In this document: positions 27,606-37,036 of the stretch, in pieces
Layout: each line of letters opens with the position of its first letter
How positions within the stretch are numbered: position 1 is the first letter of the stretch
The notes under the pieces: generated by a model
Told to the model about the DNA's origin: nothing
The model's input: only the letters and a program-made list of their open reading frames with translations
Database searches by the model: none
Position numbers and translations under genes: made by a program
DNA from: Bradyrhizobium sp. sBnM-33
GTDB taxonomy: Bacteria; Pseudomonadota; Alphaproteobacteria; Rhizobiales; Xanthobacteraceae
Assembly (NCBI RefSeq): GCF_032917945.1
Contig: NZ_CP136624.1
Span: 3,658,001 to 3,722,000 of the forward strand
Direction: 5' to 3'
DNA length: 64,000 bases

Positions 27606-28838
27606 GGCGCGCTCTGTGAGCGAGCGGCGCTCGTCATTGAATGGTCATTCCATGGCTACGTGCAGGCGGGCGCGGCGATTGTCGATACGGCGGCGATCGC
27701 CAACGAGAGCATCTATCTGTCGCGCCATTGGACGGAGATGTCGGACGAGCAGCGCGCGCAATCGCTGTTGTCCATGGGATTCTGGGCTGCTGGCACCGGC
27801 GCGGCGATACGTACGGGCGGCTTGCGGCCGGGCGACATGTTCAACCCCAATGCCGTGCGTGACGGGTTGCTGCGCAACTTCGCGCCGCGAGTTACCCCCG
27901 ATGGCTCGCTGCAGGGCAATGCGGTTCGGATCGACTACGATCCGGCGACGGGCGCAGTCCAGGGCATCAGGCATGGTCCGCAGGCAACGGCGGCCGATAT
28001 CGACCTGCATGTCGCGACTGCGCAGACTATCCAGCGAAGCCTTACGCTCGAGGGCCAGCTTGGAACCTTCTTCGCCGGGCATGGCGAGCCCCGAGCCGGC
28101 ACGGTCGGCTGGGCATCGCGGATCGATATCAGCAAGATCCGCGAGCGAATGGAGATACGATCGCGCGAGCTGGTCGACCCCGGCCTCACCGCGCAGCGGC
28201 GGGCTGACATCGTCAGGGAGAACGCGCTCGATCAGCAGCACCTCGATCAACTGGCCGAAGATGTCAGTTCATTCGTGCGCGACCCGTCGCGCGCGGCAAT
28301 CGAAGCACGAAATACGCGCGGCCAGCCTGGTGAGCGCGCGCGCATCGTGCTCGATCCGGGGAACAAGGCCGACGGCTGGAACCAGACACTGAACGGCGAG
28401 CTGGCGCATAACACCGACTATGTCGTGGGGCGCTACACCTACACGACGGATGAGGCGGGCCGGGTGGTCGAAGCCAAGGGACGGGTCCGCCTGAACCGTC
28501 ACGACCGCAATACGCACCAGCAGGGTAAGGCTGCGGAGGTCGGCGGTATCAAGGACGCCATCGAGGGCGACCAGGGAGGACACCTGTTCGCGGCGATGTT
28601 CGACGGCCCCGGCGAGCAGATCAATTATCACCCGATGACACGTGAGTTGAACGGGAGCGGCGGCGACTGGTATAACATGGAGCAGGAATGGCGGTCCGCG
28701 CTCGAGCAGAACAGGACGGTCGATGCGCAAATCCGCGCCGAGTTCGATGGCGATTCGAAACGGCCGGTGGCCTTCCGGGTGACGTTCTGGATCGACGGCA
28801 AGAAGCATACGCGTTTCTTCGAGAATACGACCGAGTAG
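27600..28838 (+). CDS. YeeF-like DNA/RNA nuclease toxin, 5'-truncated
   Basis: About 413 codons without a plausible start or ribosome binding site of its own. The N-terminal part is hydrophobic and Gly/Ala-rich (LLSMGFWAAGTGAAIRTGG). The C-terminal ~110 residues form a non-specific endonuclease toxin domain of the Bacillus YeeF type: EGDQGGHLFAAMFDGPGEQI, MTRELNGSGGDWYNMEQEWR, then PVAFRVTFWIDGKKHTRFFE. The GGHL motif carries the presumed catalytic His. The delivery N-terminus normally present in polymorphic toxins was lost at the junction near 27.6 kb. An immunity-like gene follows after 18 bases. Confidence 0.75.
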   Translation, partial: SIGALCERAALVIEWSFHGYVQAGAAIVDTAAIANESIYLSRHWTEMSDEQRAQSLLSMGFWAAGTGAAIRTGGLRPGDMFNPNAVRDGLLRNFAPRVTPDGSLQGNAVRIDYDPATGAVQGIRHGPQATAADIDLHVATAQTIQRSLTLEGQLGTFFAGHGEPRAGTVGWASRIDISKIRERMEIRSRELVDPGLTAQRRADIVRENALDQQHLDQLAEDVSSFVRDPSRAAIEARNTRGQPGERARIVLDPGNKADGWNQTLNGELAHNTDYVVGRYTYTTDEAGRVVEAKGRVRLNRHDRNTHQQGKAAEVGGIKDAIEGDQGGHLFAAMFDGPGEQINYHPMTRELNGSGGDWYNMEQEWRSALEQNRTVDAQIRAEFDGDSKRPVAFRVTFWIDGKKHTRFFENTTE

Positions 28839-28856
28839 GCTGCCGGAGCAGATGCC

Positions 28857-29228
28857 ATGGCTGAATTGAGTACCGTCGAGGAAATCTACGATTTCGTCGC
28901 GAACGCGATGGCAGCGGCCGTCGACGAACCGTGGCGGGAGATCCGGCTTGAGACCGAGATATGGAAGACATCGACCGGATTTACCGGAGACTATACGCGT
29001 GATCCCGCCGAGCGAGGCGTTGCCGATCTGGATGTCGATCGTCTCGACTACGCGGTCGCCAAAGCCATCAAGAAGCTGCAAACGATCATGGCCTCGACTG
29101 CGCATGAGCCATGGAACAAGGCGACGTTTCGGGTGACGCCGGACGGCGAATTCTTCGCGAACTTCGCCTACGACGCCGACCTGTCGGCGCGTCTGGACGC
29201 GGCGGCCACACGCGCGCGCCAGCAATGA
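28857..29228 (+). CDS. YezG/DUF600-type immunity protein
   Basis: A 123-residue acidic protein: MAELSTVEEIYDFVANAMAA, RLETEIWKTSTGFTGDYTRD and EPWNKATFRVTPDGEFFANF. The E.Y ... EPW.K.TF...PDG.F...F.YD pattern is the YezG/DUF600 immunity family. In Bacillus, YezG neutralises the YeeF nuclease; the neighbouring upstream gene is a YeeF-like nuclease, so the pairing is as expected. Starts 18 bases after the toxin's stop. Predicted cytoplasmic, no signal peptide. Function as an antitoxin is inferred from family and position. Confidence 0.75.
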   Translation: MAELSTVEEIYDFVANAMAAAVDEPWREIRLETEIWKTSTGFTGDYTRDPAERGVADLDVDRLDYAVAKAIKKLQTIMASTAHEPWNKATFRVTPDGEFFANFAYDADLSARLDAAATRARQQ

Positions 29229-29584
29229 TCACATGAGTCCTTTGCAGCGGTGGCATCGAAAGATGTTGCGCCGTCGGATGACGATCATCTTCGCTTAAGA
29301 CGATCTCGAGTCGTGCCGCAAAGTCTTGTCGGCGCGAAGTTCGTAACGGACGCCCTCGATGCCCGGCGGCGCTGTAGAAACCGTATCCCCGTCAGGTTCT
29401 CGAAAGCTTGCATGCCTATCGTGCGAACATGAGCCGGTGTGCGGTACGCTAGCGGTGCCCACGCTTCAAGGTTCATCGATCACCCGAAGCCTGCCGGAAC
29501 GAGCGCCGTGGCAGGCCGGACAGGAACCCAGTTCGGTCGTTTTTCTGCGACTGACCAATCACGGAATGCGAGGGAGCAAGCAAC
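29229..29584. other. Spacer without a recognised gene
   Basis: About 355 bases between the immunity gene and the repeat protein. No gene or clear hairpin was recognised; it may carry the promoter for the genes that follow. Confidence 0.4.
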
Positions 29585-30332
29585 ATGATTTCAGATGTCG
29601 CACAGCGTATAATGGGCAATGCCGATCGCCTCGGGCAACTTGCGGGCGGCGGCGTACAGCAGAACGAGCAGAAGGACGTTGCGTCGATCTTCGCGAATAT
29701 CCTGAAAAGCGCAGGACAGTCCGGTGATCAATGGAGCGACGGCGAGCGAGTTCGGTTGATCACGGGAGCACTGAACTTCGTTTCAGCCGGCCAGGATCCG
29801 AATGCGCAGGGTGCGGCGCTTCAAGACGAAGAACGGCGAGATCGATGATCTCGTGCTGCCCAAGGGCCAGGAGATCACCGGAAACAATATCAAGGACATT
29901 GATGGTTTTGCAGGAACCGGGCCGACCCAGGGCGCTGGCGCCGGCCAGGGTACTGACGATCAGATACTGCAGAATCTCAACGGTGTGATCGACGGCCTGA
30001 AGCTCTCGCCGCAGGAGAAGGAAGCGCTCAAGACGGTGGTGTCGCTGCTCGGTCGCGTGATGAACGGTGCCGGCAGTGTCGGCGGTGCCCAGCAGCCCCA
30101 GCCCATCGCGGCCCCGCGGGTCGATCAGGGTAGTGAGGCTGCTCCTGCCCAGGAGCAGGATGGAGCGAGCGGCGGTCCGTTCGATCAGATCCTCAGCACC
30201 CTTTCGTCGCTGGTCGATCGCCTCAACCTGCCGCCGAATGAAAAGGACGCCCTGAAGACGGTCGTGTCGCTGCTCGGCCGCCTGCTCGGCGGAGAGGGCG
30301 GTGGACAGCAGGACCTGTCACAGGCAGCCTGA
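29585..30332 (+). pseudogene. Repeat protein of unknown function, one frameshift
   Basis: The ATG at 29585, with GGAG nine bases upstream, starts MISDVAQRIMGNADRLGQLA. The frame breaks near 29,820 (ALQDEERRDR then stop), while the overlapping frame continues FKTKNGEIDDLVLPKGQEIT to the end at 30332. The second half has two copies of one unit: VIDGLKLSPQEKEALKTVVS-LLGR and LVDRLNLPPNEKDALKTVVS-LLGR, separated by a Gln/Pro/Ala-rich linker. No signal peptide, membrane segment or known family. Joined, it would be about 248 residues. Position suggests it belongs to the toxin/LysM block. Confidence 0.6.
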
Positions 30333-30425
30333 GTTTGGCCTGACTAACATGGATGCTTGGCCCTGACGGTCGGTTCCGTCAGGGCCAATGCCGTTTCTCT
30401 CGATGCCGGTCTGCCAGGGAGCGTG

Positions 30426-30989
30426 ATGGTGCTCAAGCGCTCGATCCATATGTGTCTTGATGTGTGCGTTGCGCTGGCGCTGATCGCGCCAGCCTCGGCG
30501 GAGCCATTGCGCGATGCAAGCACCGGGCTGGCGATCGATCCTCCCGAAGGCTACATCGCCCGCACTATCGCTCCGACGCCAACCTTTGTCGTGCGGTTCG
30601 AGGTCAAGAAGCCATCCGACCGCGATACCGGCTGTCAGGTCGCGTTCACACCGCTGCCGCAAAACGCCGAGCTTAAGCAGAGCGACATCAACGATATCGT
30701 CGAAGGGCAGCGCTGGCTCGATCTTGCGCGGGCAACCGTGGCCATCAACTATGATGTGTCCGCGACCGAACATTTCAGCGTCAATGGAATTGGCGGCGTC
30801 GCGATGATCGGAGACTTCAAGTCGCGTCCCGGTCTGCCGGCGCGGGCGCAGGAAGTGCGAACTCTGTTCATGCTGATCGAAACGCCGAAGGGGCGAACGA
30901 CCACGATCTGCGTGGGCGAGAAGCAGAATTTCGACACGCGCCGGACGGAATTTGAACTGCTGGCGCGCTCGGTCTCGCCGCCGCGTTGA
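30426..30989 (+). CDS. Secreted hypothetical protein
   Basis: A 187-residue protein with a signal peptide (VALALIAPASAEP, cleavage likely after ASA). The mature part (GLAIDPPEGYIARTIAPTPT ... RFEVKKPSDRDTGCQVAFTP ... TTTICVGEKQNFDTRRTEFE) has two cysteines that could form a disulfide. The ATG at 30426 has AGGGAG five bases upstream; an internal Met before CLDVCVALAL is an alternative. No recognised domain. It sits between the repeat protein and the LysM gene. Confidence 0.65.
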   Translation: MVLKRSIHMCLDVCVALALIAPASAEPLRDASTGLAIDPPEGYIARTIAPTPTFVVRFEVKKPSDRDTGCQVAFTPLPQNAELKQSDINDIVEGQRWLDLARATVAINYDVSATEHFSVNGIGGVAMIGDFKSRPGLPARAQEVRTLFMLIETPKGRTTTICVGEKQNFDTRRTEFELLARSVSPPR

Positions 30990-31197
30990 CGCTGCCGCCG
31001 GCATATTCCCCACGTCAGCTTGTCATCAGCTTCATTAGCCAAAAATCCGCTTGCTGATCGGCATCGGCCGAATGCCGATGTCTTGCGGCGCAAACCACCG
31101 AGGTTAGGTCGAGAAGCGCCGCGCCCATCAAGAACGCGAATGCGGCAGAAGCCGCCGCGTCTCAGTGTATTTCTCGTTGAGGACCGGAGCGAAATCG

Positions 31198-34100
31198 ATG
31201 TCTGGTGCGAGCCCTGCACGAAGTGTCACGGAAAAGCAGAGAACGCCTCCTGAACAAGCTGGTGCAGATGATCGGAGAGCAGCTCCGGAAAATCCCAGCC
31301 ACGTGCAGCCGGGCGGCGCCAACCGGAACGACCGCGTCGCCACCACCGGGCAAACGGATCCGGAGTTCGACAGTGCCCTGCAAGCGGCACAGCGGCAGCG
31401 CAGCCGGGTCGACGGAAATCCGCAGGCGCTTCGCGGCAACGAGATTCCGCACGAGGTCAAACCGGGGGACAGCCTTTATGGAATAGCGCAGGAGTACCGC
31501 GCGCCGTTCTCGGACGTTCTGAGGGCCAACAAGCAGTTTCGCGATCCCGACCGCATCAAGCCCGGCGATGTCGCTTTCGTGCCGAATGCCGATCCGCGTG
31601 TCGTGAACGCGCGCGAACAGGTGGCTGGTGCCCATCGCGCGGAGGAGAACGTGGCGTCGCTGGAGCAGCTGGCGCGCGATCCCAACTCCACGCCGTCGGC
31701 ACGCAAACTTGCGAGCATCGAATTGGAGAGTGCGCGCGGCGAGGTGTCGAAGCGCTGGGGCGACATTCAGCGTTCCGTAGAGAACGAGCTGCGCGAAGCC
31801 GGGCGCAACACGGCGCTTCCGGACGTGGCAACAGGTCCCGCGCTCGATGAAATCCGCGGTCGGGTTCTAGACGATCCCAAGTACCAGGAGACGGTGGAGA
31901 ATGCGCGCGCCGCGGTCGACAGGGAATGGCGGGAGAACCGCACGACCAAGGGCCAGCTCAACGAGTTGGTGACGCAGGCGCGCGAAGGCGATCGCTCCGT
32001 CGCATCGCTGGAACAGGCCGCGCGCGATCCGAATGCGACGCCGGGCGAGCGAAGGCTTGCCAACGCGAAATTGCAGGAGGCGCGAAACGCCGCAGGCATG
32101 GCGTGGGACAAGGTGCGAACGGAGGTCGAGGGGCAACTGCGCCTTATCGGGACCGGTAAGCCTTATCCCGAGGAAGCGGTCCGCCCGCAATTCGACGAGC
32201 TCAGGCGAAGTCTGCCCAATGATCCCAAGGTTGGGGATGCGATTGACGCCGCCTATCGCAACGTGACCGACGAATGGCGTCGCCAGGGTTGGACACGTGA
32301 CACGCTCGGTACCGTCGTCGACAAGTATGGCGCAGTCGCGCAGGCGCAACGCGACGTCGATGCGGCGCGCAACGCCGGTCCGGCCGAGCAGGCGCGCTTG
32401 GCCGGCCTCGAGCAGAATCTCGAAACCCAACGGAAGGCGCTGCGCGAGGAGATAGAACGGCAGCTCGACAGTGTGGCCGGGCAAGTGCCGCCTGAGCAGC
32501 GTGAAATGGCAATCGGTGCGCGCGCCGCATTGATCCAGGAGCACGGTCCCGACGACGCCGCGCTCAAGGAAATCGTCGACCAGGCGACGTACAACAAGAC
32601 CGTGCAGCCCGGCGTCGACGCCGTACGCAACGCCTACCGGACCGGCGGCGCGAAGGCGGCGGCCGAGGCGCTGCGTCAGCAGACGGAAAACGTCTCGCCG
32701 GAGACGGCGGAGCGGATCGTCGCGGCAAGCCTGCCGACGATCGACAGCGTCGCCGCCGACATGAAGCGCAGCCTCACCGAAGGCGGCCCGATCGAGTATC
32801 AGGACGTCGCCGGCGTCTACAAGAATATCGCGAGCGCGACGGACTACGCTGCGCGCGGCAACGATGGCGCAGAGGTGCCTCGGCAGGTCGCCGACATCAT
32901 GGTGCGGCACCTGCCGAGCGAAAAATTCCAGCCGCACGTCCAGGACAGCCCGGCCTACCCGCTGCCTGCCTACCAAGAAGCCGTCATGCAGTCGGTCAGC
33001 GACGGCACTGGCGCGACTCTGTCCCTGGAGATCGCAAAGCAACTCAGGGATGCGGGCCGGACCAGCGAGGCCGATAGCCTGCTCAGCGCCACCCAGGTCG
33101 GTGTCGAAGTCCTGCACGGCAGGATCAAGGACGATGTGAAGGCCTTCGGCGATGCGACTGCCGAGGTGAGCCGCCTGCGTGCCGACTGGTCGGGCACGAT
33201 GTCGCCGGAGCAACTGGATCGCGCAACCATCGAATACGTCGCCAACCGGCCGGATCTGCTGCCGAACTTCGATCGCACATACAACGCGGTCGATGGGCTG
33301 GGCCATGCCGCGGTGCGCACCAGCATGGCGTTGAACAACGCGTTGCCGCGGCTGCAGGGCCTGCCGACGACGGAGCGGCTGACCGAAACGCGCAATGAGT
33401 TCGTCAGCAGCAAGGAAGTACAGTTCCCGATGGGACTGAGCGACAAGGGCAGCAAGGAAGTGCTGCGCATTGTGCTCGGACAGGAGGCAGGGACATTATC
33501 GCCGTCAGCCTCGCCGAATTCATCGGTCAGCAGCACCAGAGGCTTTGTCAAGGAACTTGGCAACGCGTTGATGACGTCGCAGCCGTCCTCCTCAAGCGCG
33601 GTCGTCGATCTCGGCGCCGGCACAACCGCCGCCATTCCGTCGGCGGGAGCGACCGCTTCGAATACCGTCCGCGACATTTTCGGAACCGGCCAGGACGTCA
33701 AGCTCGATCCGAAGAAGGCGTCCGCTTTCCTTGGCAGCATGAACGGCCTTGGTGCTGCCTTCAACGGCTACCAGGCGGCGTTGGCCTGGGACAAGTTCGC
33801 GAAGGATCCCGGCCACCTGCTCAACATGACCAAGGCAGTCTACTACTCGATCGGTACAAGGAAACGGCCGAACTGCTTGCGGTCGGTGCGCAGCGCGGCT
33901 GGCTCGGTCTAGGCGCCATCCCGGGTGCCGAGCGTCTTTCGACATCCATTCTCGCAAAGGCAAACCGCACCGGGCTTGCACTCGAACCGGGTTGGGTCAA
34001 GTTCAGCACCTACTTCAAGATCGGCGGCGGATTGATCGACAGCGCCTACGCCATCGATGCGGCCGCTCGTGGCGACTGGATTGCCTCCGGCCTCTATACG

Positions 34101-34721
34101 ACAAGCGCGGGCGGCGGCGTCCTGATGGCGGCCGGCTCTGTCGCTTCGAGCGGCGGCTGGCTTGCGACCTGGGGCGGTCCGGTGGGCGCGGGCCTGGTGC
34201 TCGCTTCCGCGATCGGTCTCTATTTCTATAACGACGCAAAGGACAAGGCCCGCTTCGAGGGGCCGAGCCGCGAATTCCTCGAGGCTGCCGGCTATCGACC
34301 GGAGATCGCCGCTGTGCTGTCCGACTACAGCAACAATGATGGCGGCAGTGCCGGGCCCGCACTTGCGGCAACCGCCAGCCAGTTCGGCGCGACACCCGAG
34401 CAGTTGATGGAGCGGCTCAATCGCATGGATGCGGAGAAGGTGCGCGATCTCGTCGACCAGGCGCACACGGTCGATCAGGATGATTCGGGGCGTTTCCCGC
34501 TTACGGCATCTAACGATCGCAACGTGTGGGCGCCTCCCGGCAAAGATCCGGAATTCGGCGGAAGCTACCTTTATGACCCGCAGGATCATCGTTTCCGGGG
34601 TGAGTATCGTGCCGTGCCGGGAAGCTGGCACCCGGCACGAATCGAGGATCCCAACCCACGAAGCATGACGGCGCTCCGCGACTATGCGCGTGTGCTGTTC
34701 GGCGAGGCCATTCTGGGCTGA
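31198..34721 (+). pseudogene. Giant LysM / helical-repeat protein, one frameshift
   Basis: Begins MSGASPARSVTEKQRTPPEQ (GGAG upstream); the frame is also open from a GTG at 31165. After a disordered N-terminus a LysM domain follows, VKPGDSLYGIAQEYRAPFSD then ANKQFRDPDRIKPGDVAF (about residues 85-135). Long charged helical repeats of about 116 residues come next (VASLEQLARDPNSTPSARKL at 31651; VASLEQAARDPNATPGERRL at 31999). The frame stops at 33912, but one missing base near 33845 restores LDRYKETAELLAVGAQRGWL and a Gly/Ala-rich membrane-like segment (SAGGGVLMAAGSVASSGGWL) to 34721. The layout resembles polymorphic-toxin or peptidoglycan-associated proteins; no enzymatic domain was recognised. 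Confidence 0.7.
31651..32100 (+). repeat. Two copies of a ~116-residue helical unit
   Basis: Within the giant LysM gene, VASLEQLARDPNSTP (31651) and VASLEQAARDPNATP (31999) start two diverged units 348 bases apart, each going on to a DDP/NDPK... REW-type helical segment. Protein-level repeat, not a mobile element. Confidence 0.65.
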
Positions 34722-34921
34722 GCACGTTTCGCCCGTTCCTGTGAGCCACGCACGCCTCGCTGCTTGCGAGGCTTCGCGACAACCACCGCACCCTTAACCG
34801 TAGGTCATGGCCTCGTCAGGTCGATGTCAGGTCTGCGCGCTATCCAATGTGTAGGAAGCGGTGGCCGCGGCCACCAGAGTGCTTCAGCGGCGAACATTGT
34901 TAGCAACTGGCGGATTGGACA

Positions 34922-36523
34922 ATGGCGAAGGTCATCGACAGGCCACTCGCCGCCCGCTCACAGCGGCCGGCGGAGAAGAAGGAGGGCGGCGACGCTCAAG
35001 CTTGGTCGGAGAGCTTGCAGCGCGCAAGCCGACCTGACGTCCCTCGTCCTGACGCCTCCCGCGCCGACCCTGCGTCGGTCGTCGAGGACGGCCGGGCAGG
35101 GGCCAATGCCGCCGCCAACGACAACACCATCGAGCACCGGGTTAAGGAAGGTGACTCGCTCTGGAGCATTTCGCGCCAGTATGATCGTCCATTTCCGGAC
35201 GTGGTTAAGGCCAATCCCCAGGTTCGCGATCCAGACCGGATTCATCCAGGCGAGACCGTGCACGTGCCGCTGGGCTCGCCGCCGCGGCCGAGCGCACCGC
35301 CTTCCACGGGCACGCCGAGCGTACCACCTCCCACTGGAGCGCCAAGTGCGCCACCCTCGACGGGGGCACCGAGCACGCCGTCCCCAACAGGAGCGCCGGC
35401 CGCACAGCCCTCGTCGGGTCCGACCGTGCCGTGCGGCATCGATGCGAGTGCCGGTGCAGCCTGTGCGGCAAATGCAATCACGCCCTGCGGCATCGATGTG
35501 GGTATCAGCACCGCCTGTGGAGCGAACGCATCGCCCTGCGTGGGCAAGCTCAGCGAAGGCACGGTGTGCGGAGCAAAGGGAACCGGCTGTGCCGCCGTTG
35601 CAGGGGTGGGCACGGTTTGCGCCGCTGACATCGGTGCGTGTGGCGCCGCCGCGGGCGCCGGAGCCGGGTGCGCCGCGAAGGCAAGCGCCTGTGCGGCGAA
35701 CGCCAGGGCCGGCGCGGTCTGCGCCGTCAACTACGCGACCTGCGGCGCCAAGTTTACGGAAGGAAAAGCCTGCGGCATCGACGGAAGCAACTGCGGCTCC
35801 AAGTACAGCGGGCCGAAGCTCTGCGGCGTCGACGGCAATCTTGCCTGCGGCGCCAAGGGCAGCGCCGGCGTGTGCGGGACGGATGGGAACGTCTGCGGGA
35901 CCGACGGCACGATCCAGGCCTGCGCTGCCGATGGAGATGCCTGCGCAGCCAATGTCGGGGCGGACGCCTGTGTCGCGGATGGCAATGTATGCGGCGCGGA
36001 TGCAACCGTCGAAGCTTGCGCGGCTGATGGCAACGCTTGCGGCGTCGATGGAGGCGCGGACGCCTGCGTCGCGGACGGCAATGTGTGCGGCGCGGATGCG
36101 ACCGTCGAAGCTTGCGGAGCTGACGGCAATGTTTGCGGCGCCGATGCAGGCGCCGAAGCCTGCGCGGCGGACAGCAACGCCTGCGCTGCCGATGCGGCCG
36201 TCGAAGCCTGCGCCGCCGACAGCGCCGCCTGCGCGGCCAACGCGGTCGCGGAGGCCTGCGCGGCGGATGCCGATGCCTGCGCCGCCAACGCGTCGGCGGA
36301 CGCCTGCGCCGCCGATGCCGACGCTTGCGCGGCCAACGCCTCACTCGACGCCTGTGCGGCCGATGCGGATGCCTGCGCCGCCAAAGCGGGCGCCGACGCC
36401 TGCGGCGTCGATACAGGTGTCTGCGCCGCCAATCTCGGTGGCGTCTGCGGCGTCGACGCGCCGGTGCTTGATCCAATTTCGTTCTGCGCGGTGAACGTCA
36501 TCCCGGTGCTGCCATCATGCTGA
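34922..36523 (+). CDS. LysM protein with 44-cysteine CxxD/N/K repeats, putative radical SAM substrate
   Basis: A 533-residue protein. Residues 1-70 are basic and disordered; a LysM domain follows (KEGDSLWSISRQYDRPFPDV, then ANPQVRDPDRIHPGETVHVP, residues 71-117), then a Pro/Ser/Thr/Gly linker with TGAPS-type repeats (120-168). From Cys171 to the last residue there are 44 cysteines and none before. 41 are followed at +3 by Asp (24), Asn (10) or Lys (7), with Ala, Gly or Val at +1. The later part is a 16-residue repeat, CAADADACAANASADA. No signal peptide. The stop is overlapped by the next gene, and a radical SAM/SPASM enzyme lies downstream, suggesting that the repeats are its substrate; that role is inference. 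Confidence 0.8.
   Translation: MAKVIDRPLAARSQRPAEKKEGGDAQAWSESLQRASRPDVPRPDASRADPASVVEDGRAGANAAANDNTIEHRVKEGDSLWSISRQYDRPFPDVVKANPQVRDPDRIHPGETVHVPLGSPPRPSAPPSTGTPSVPPPTGAPSAPPSTGAPSTPSPTGAPAAQPSSGPTVPCGIDASAGAACAANAITPCGIDVGISTACGANASPCVGKLSEGTVCGAKGTGCAAVAGVGTVCAADIGACGAAAGAGAGCAAKASACAANARAGAVCAVNYATCGAKFTEGKACGIDGSNCGSKYSGPKLCGVDGNLACGAKGSAGVCGTDGNVCGTDGTIQACAADGDACAANVGADACVADGNVCGADATVEACAADGNACGVDGGADACVADGNVCGADATVEACGADGNVCGADAGAEACAADSNACAADAAVEACAADSAACAANAVAEACAADADACAANASADACAADADACAANASLDACAADADACAAKAGADACGVDTGVCAANLGGVCGVDAPVLDPISFCAVNVIPVLPSC
35916..36420 (+). repeat. 48-bp (16-residue) tandem repeats encoding Cys-rich units
   Basis: The best-preserved copies, around 36250-36400, alternate CAAD-xxA-C-AAN/K spaced 7 and 9 residues apart. 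Upstream copies are more diverged (GNVCGADATVEACAADGNAC). Expansion or contraction by slippage would change the number of Cys without changing frame. Confidence 0.75.
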
Positions 36524-37017
36524 TGGTCGACATGCGCAACCACACCGCGCGCATCACCATGCGCGAGATTGCGGCGGCGGGCCGCCGCTACGCGTCGAAC
36601 CCGATCGCGCTCGCGAGCTTCATGGCGGGCGTGCGGCTCACGCCGGACGTACTGCTGGAAGGTACCTGGCGAAACACGGCCGGTGCTGCAGGAAATTTCG
36701 CGTTCTTTCGCAATCTCATGCTCGGATTGCTGCCGCAGCTCTACGACGTACGCCATCTGGAGGCGCTGGGCGGACGCTTTGCTCTGCGCGTCACAGGAAT
36801 CGGCCGCCATGGAGATTTCACCACCATGGCCGTCAACAGGCGGGTGGTCACGCAGACCGGGCTGCCGCTCGATGAGGCTTCCGGCACCGCCATCGCCGAT
36901 GCCTCGATCCGGGCGGACGCATTCCTCGCCTTGTGGAACGACATGCTTGCCGATCTGGCGGAAACAACACTGGCGCAGATCGCGGCGGCACGATCCGCCC
37001 CGTCGCAGACGCGCTAA
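36517..37017 (+). CDS. Unknown protein in the radical SAM operon
   Basis: A 166-residue protein, MLMVDMRNHTARITMREIAA ... VRLTPDVLLEGTWRNTAGAA ... ALRVTGIGRHGDFTTMAVNR, ending ARSAPSQTR. The start codon overlaps the Cys-repeat gene's TGA (ATGCTGATG), so it is probably translationally coupled; the second ATG (36523) is an equally good start. No Cys, membrane helix or signal peptide. I do not recognise the family. Its place between precursor and enzyme suggests a helper, for example for recognition, but nothing in the sequence demonstrates this. Confidence 0.65.
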   Translation: MLMVDMRNHTARITMREIAAAGRRYASNPIALASFMAGVRLTPDVLLEGTWRNTAGAAGNFAFFRNLMLGLLPQLYDVRHLEALGGRFALRVTGIGRHGDFTTMAVNRRVVTQTGLPLDEASGTAIADASIRADAFLALWNDMLADLAETTLAQIAAARSAPSQTR

Positions 37018-37036
37018 GCAGGACGGGACCGAGCCC

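Noticed and set aside
35916..36420. Tandem repeats as a CRISPR array
   Set aside because: Units are contiguous without unique spacers and translate into a coherent Cys-rich protein.
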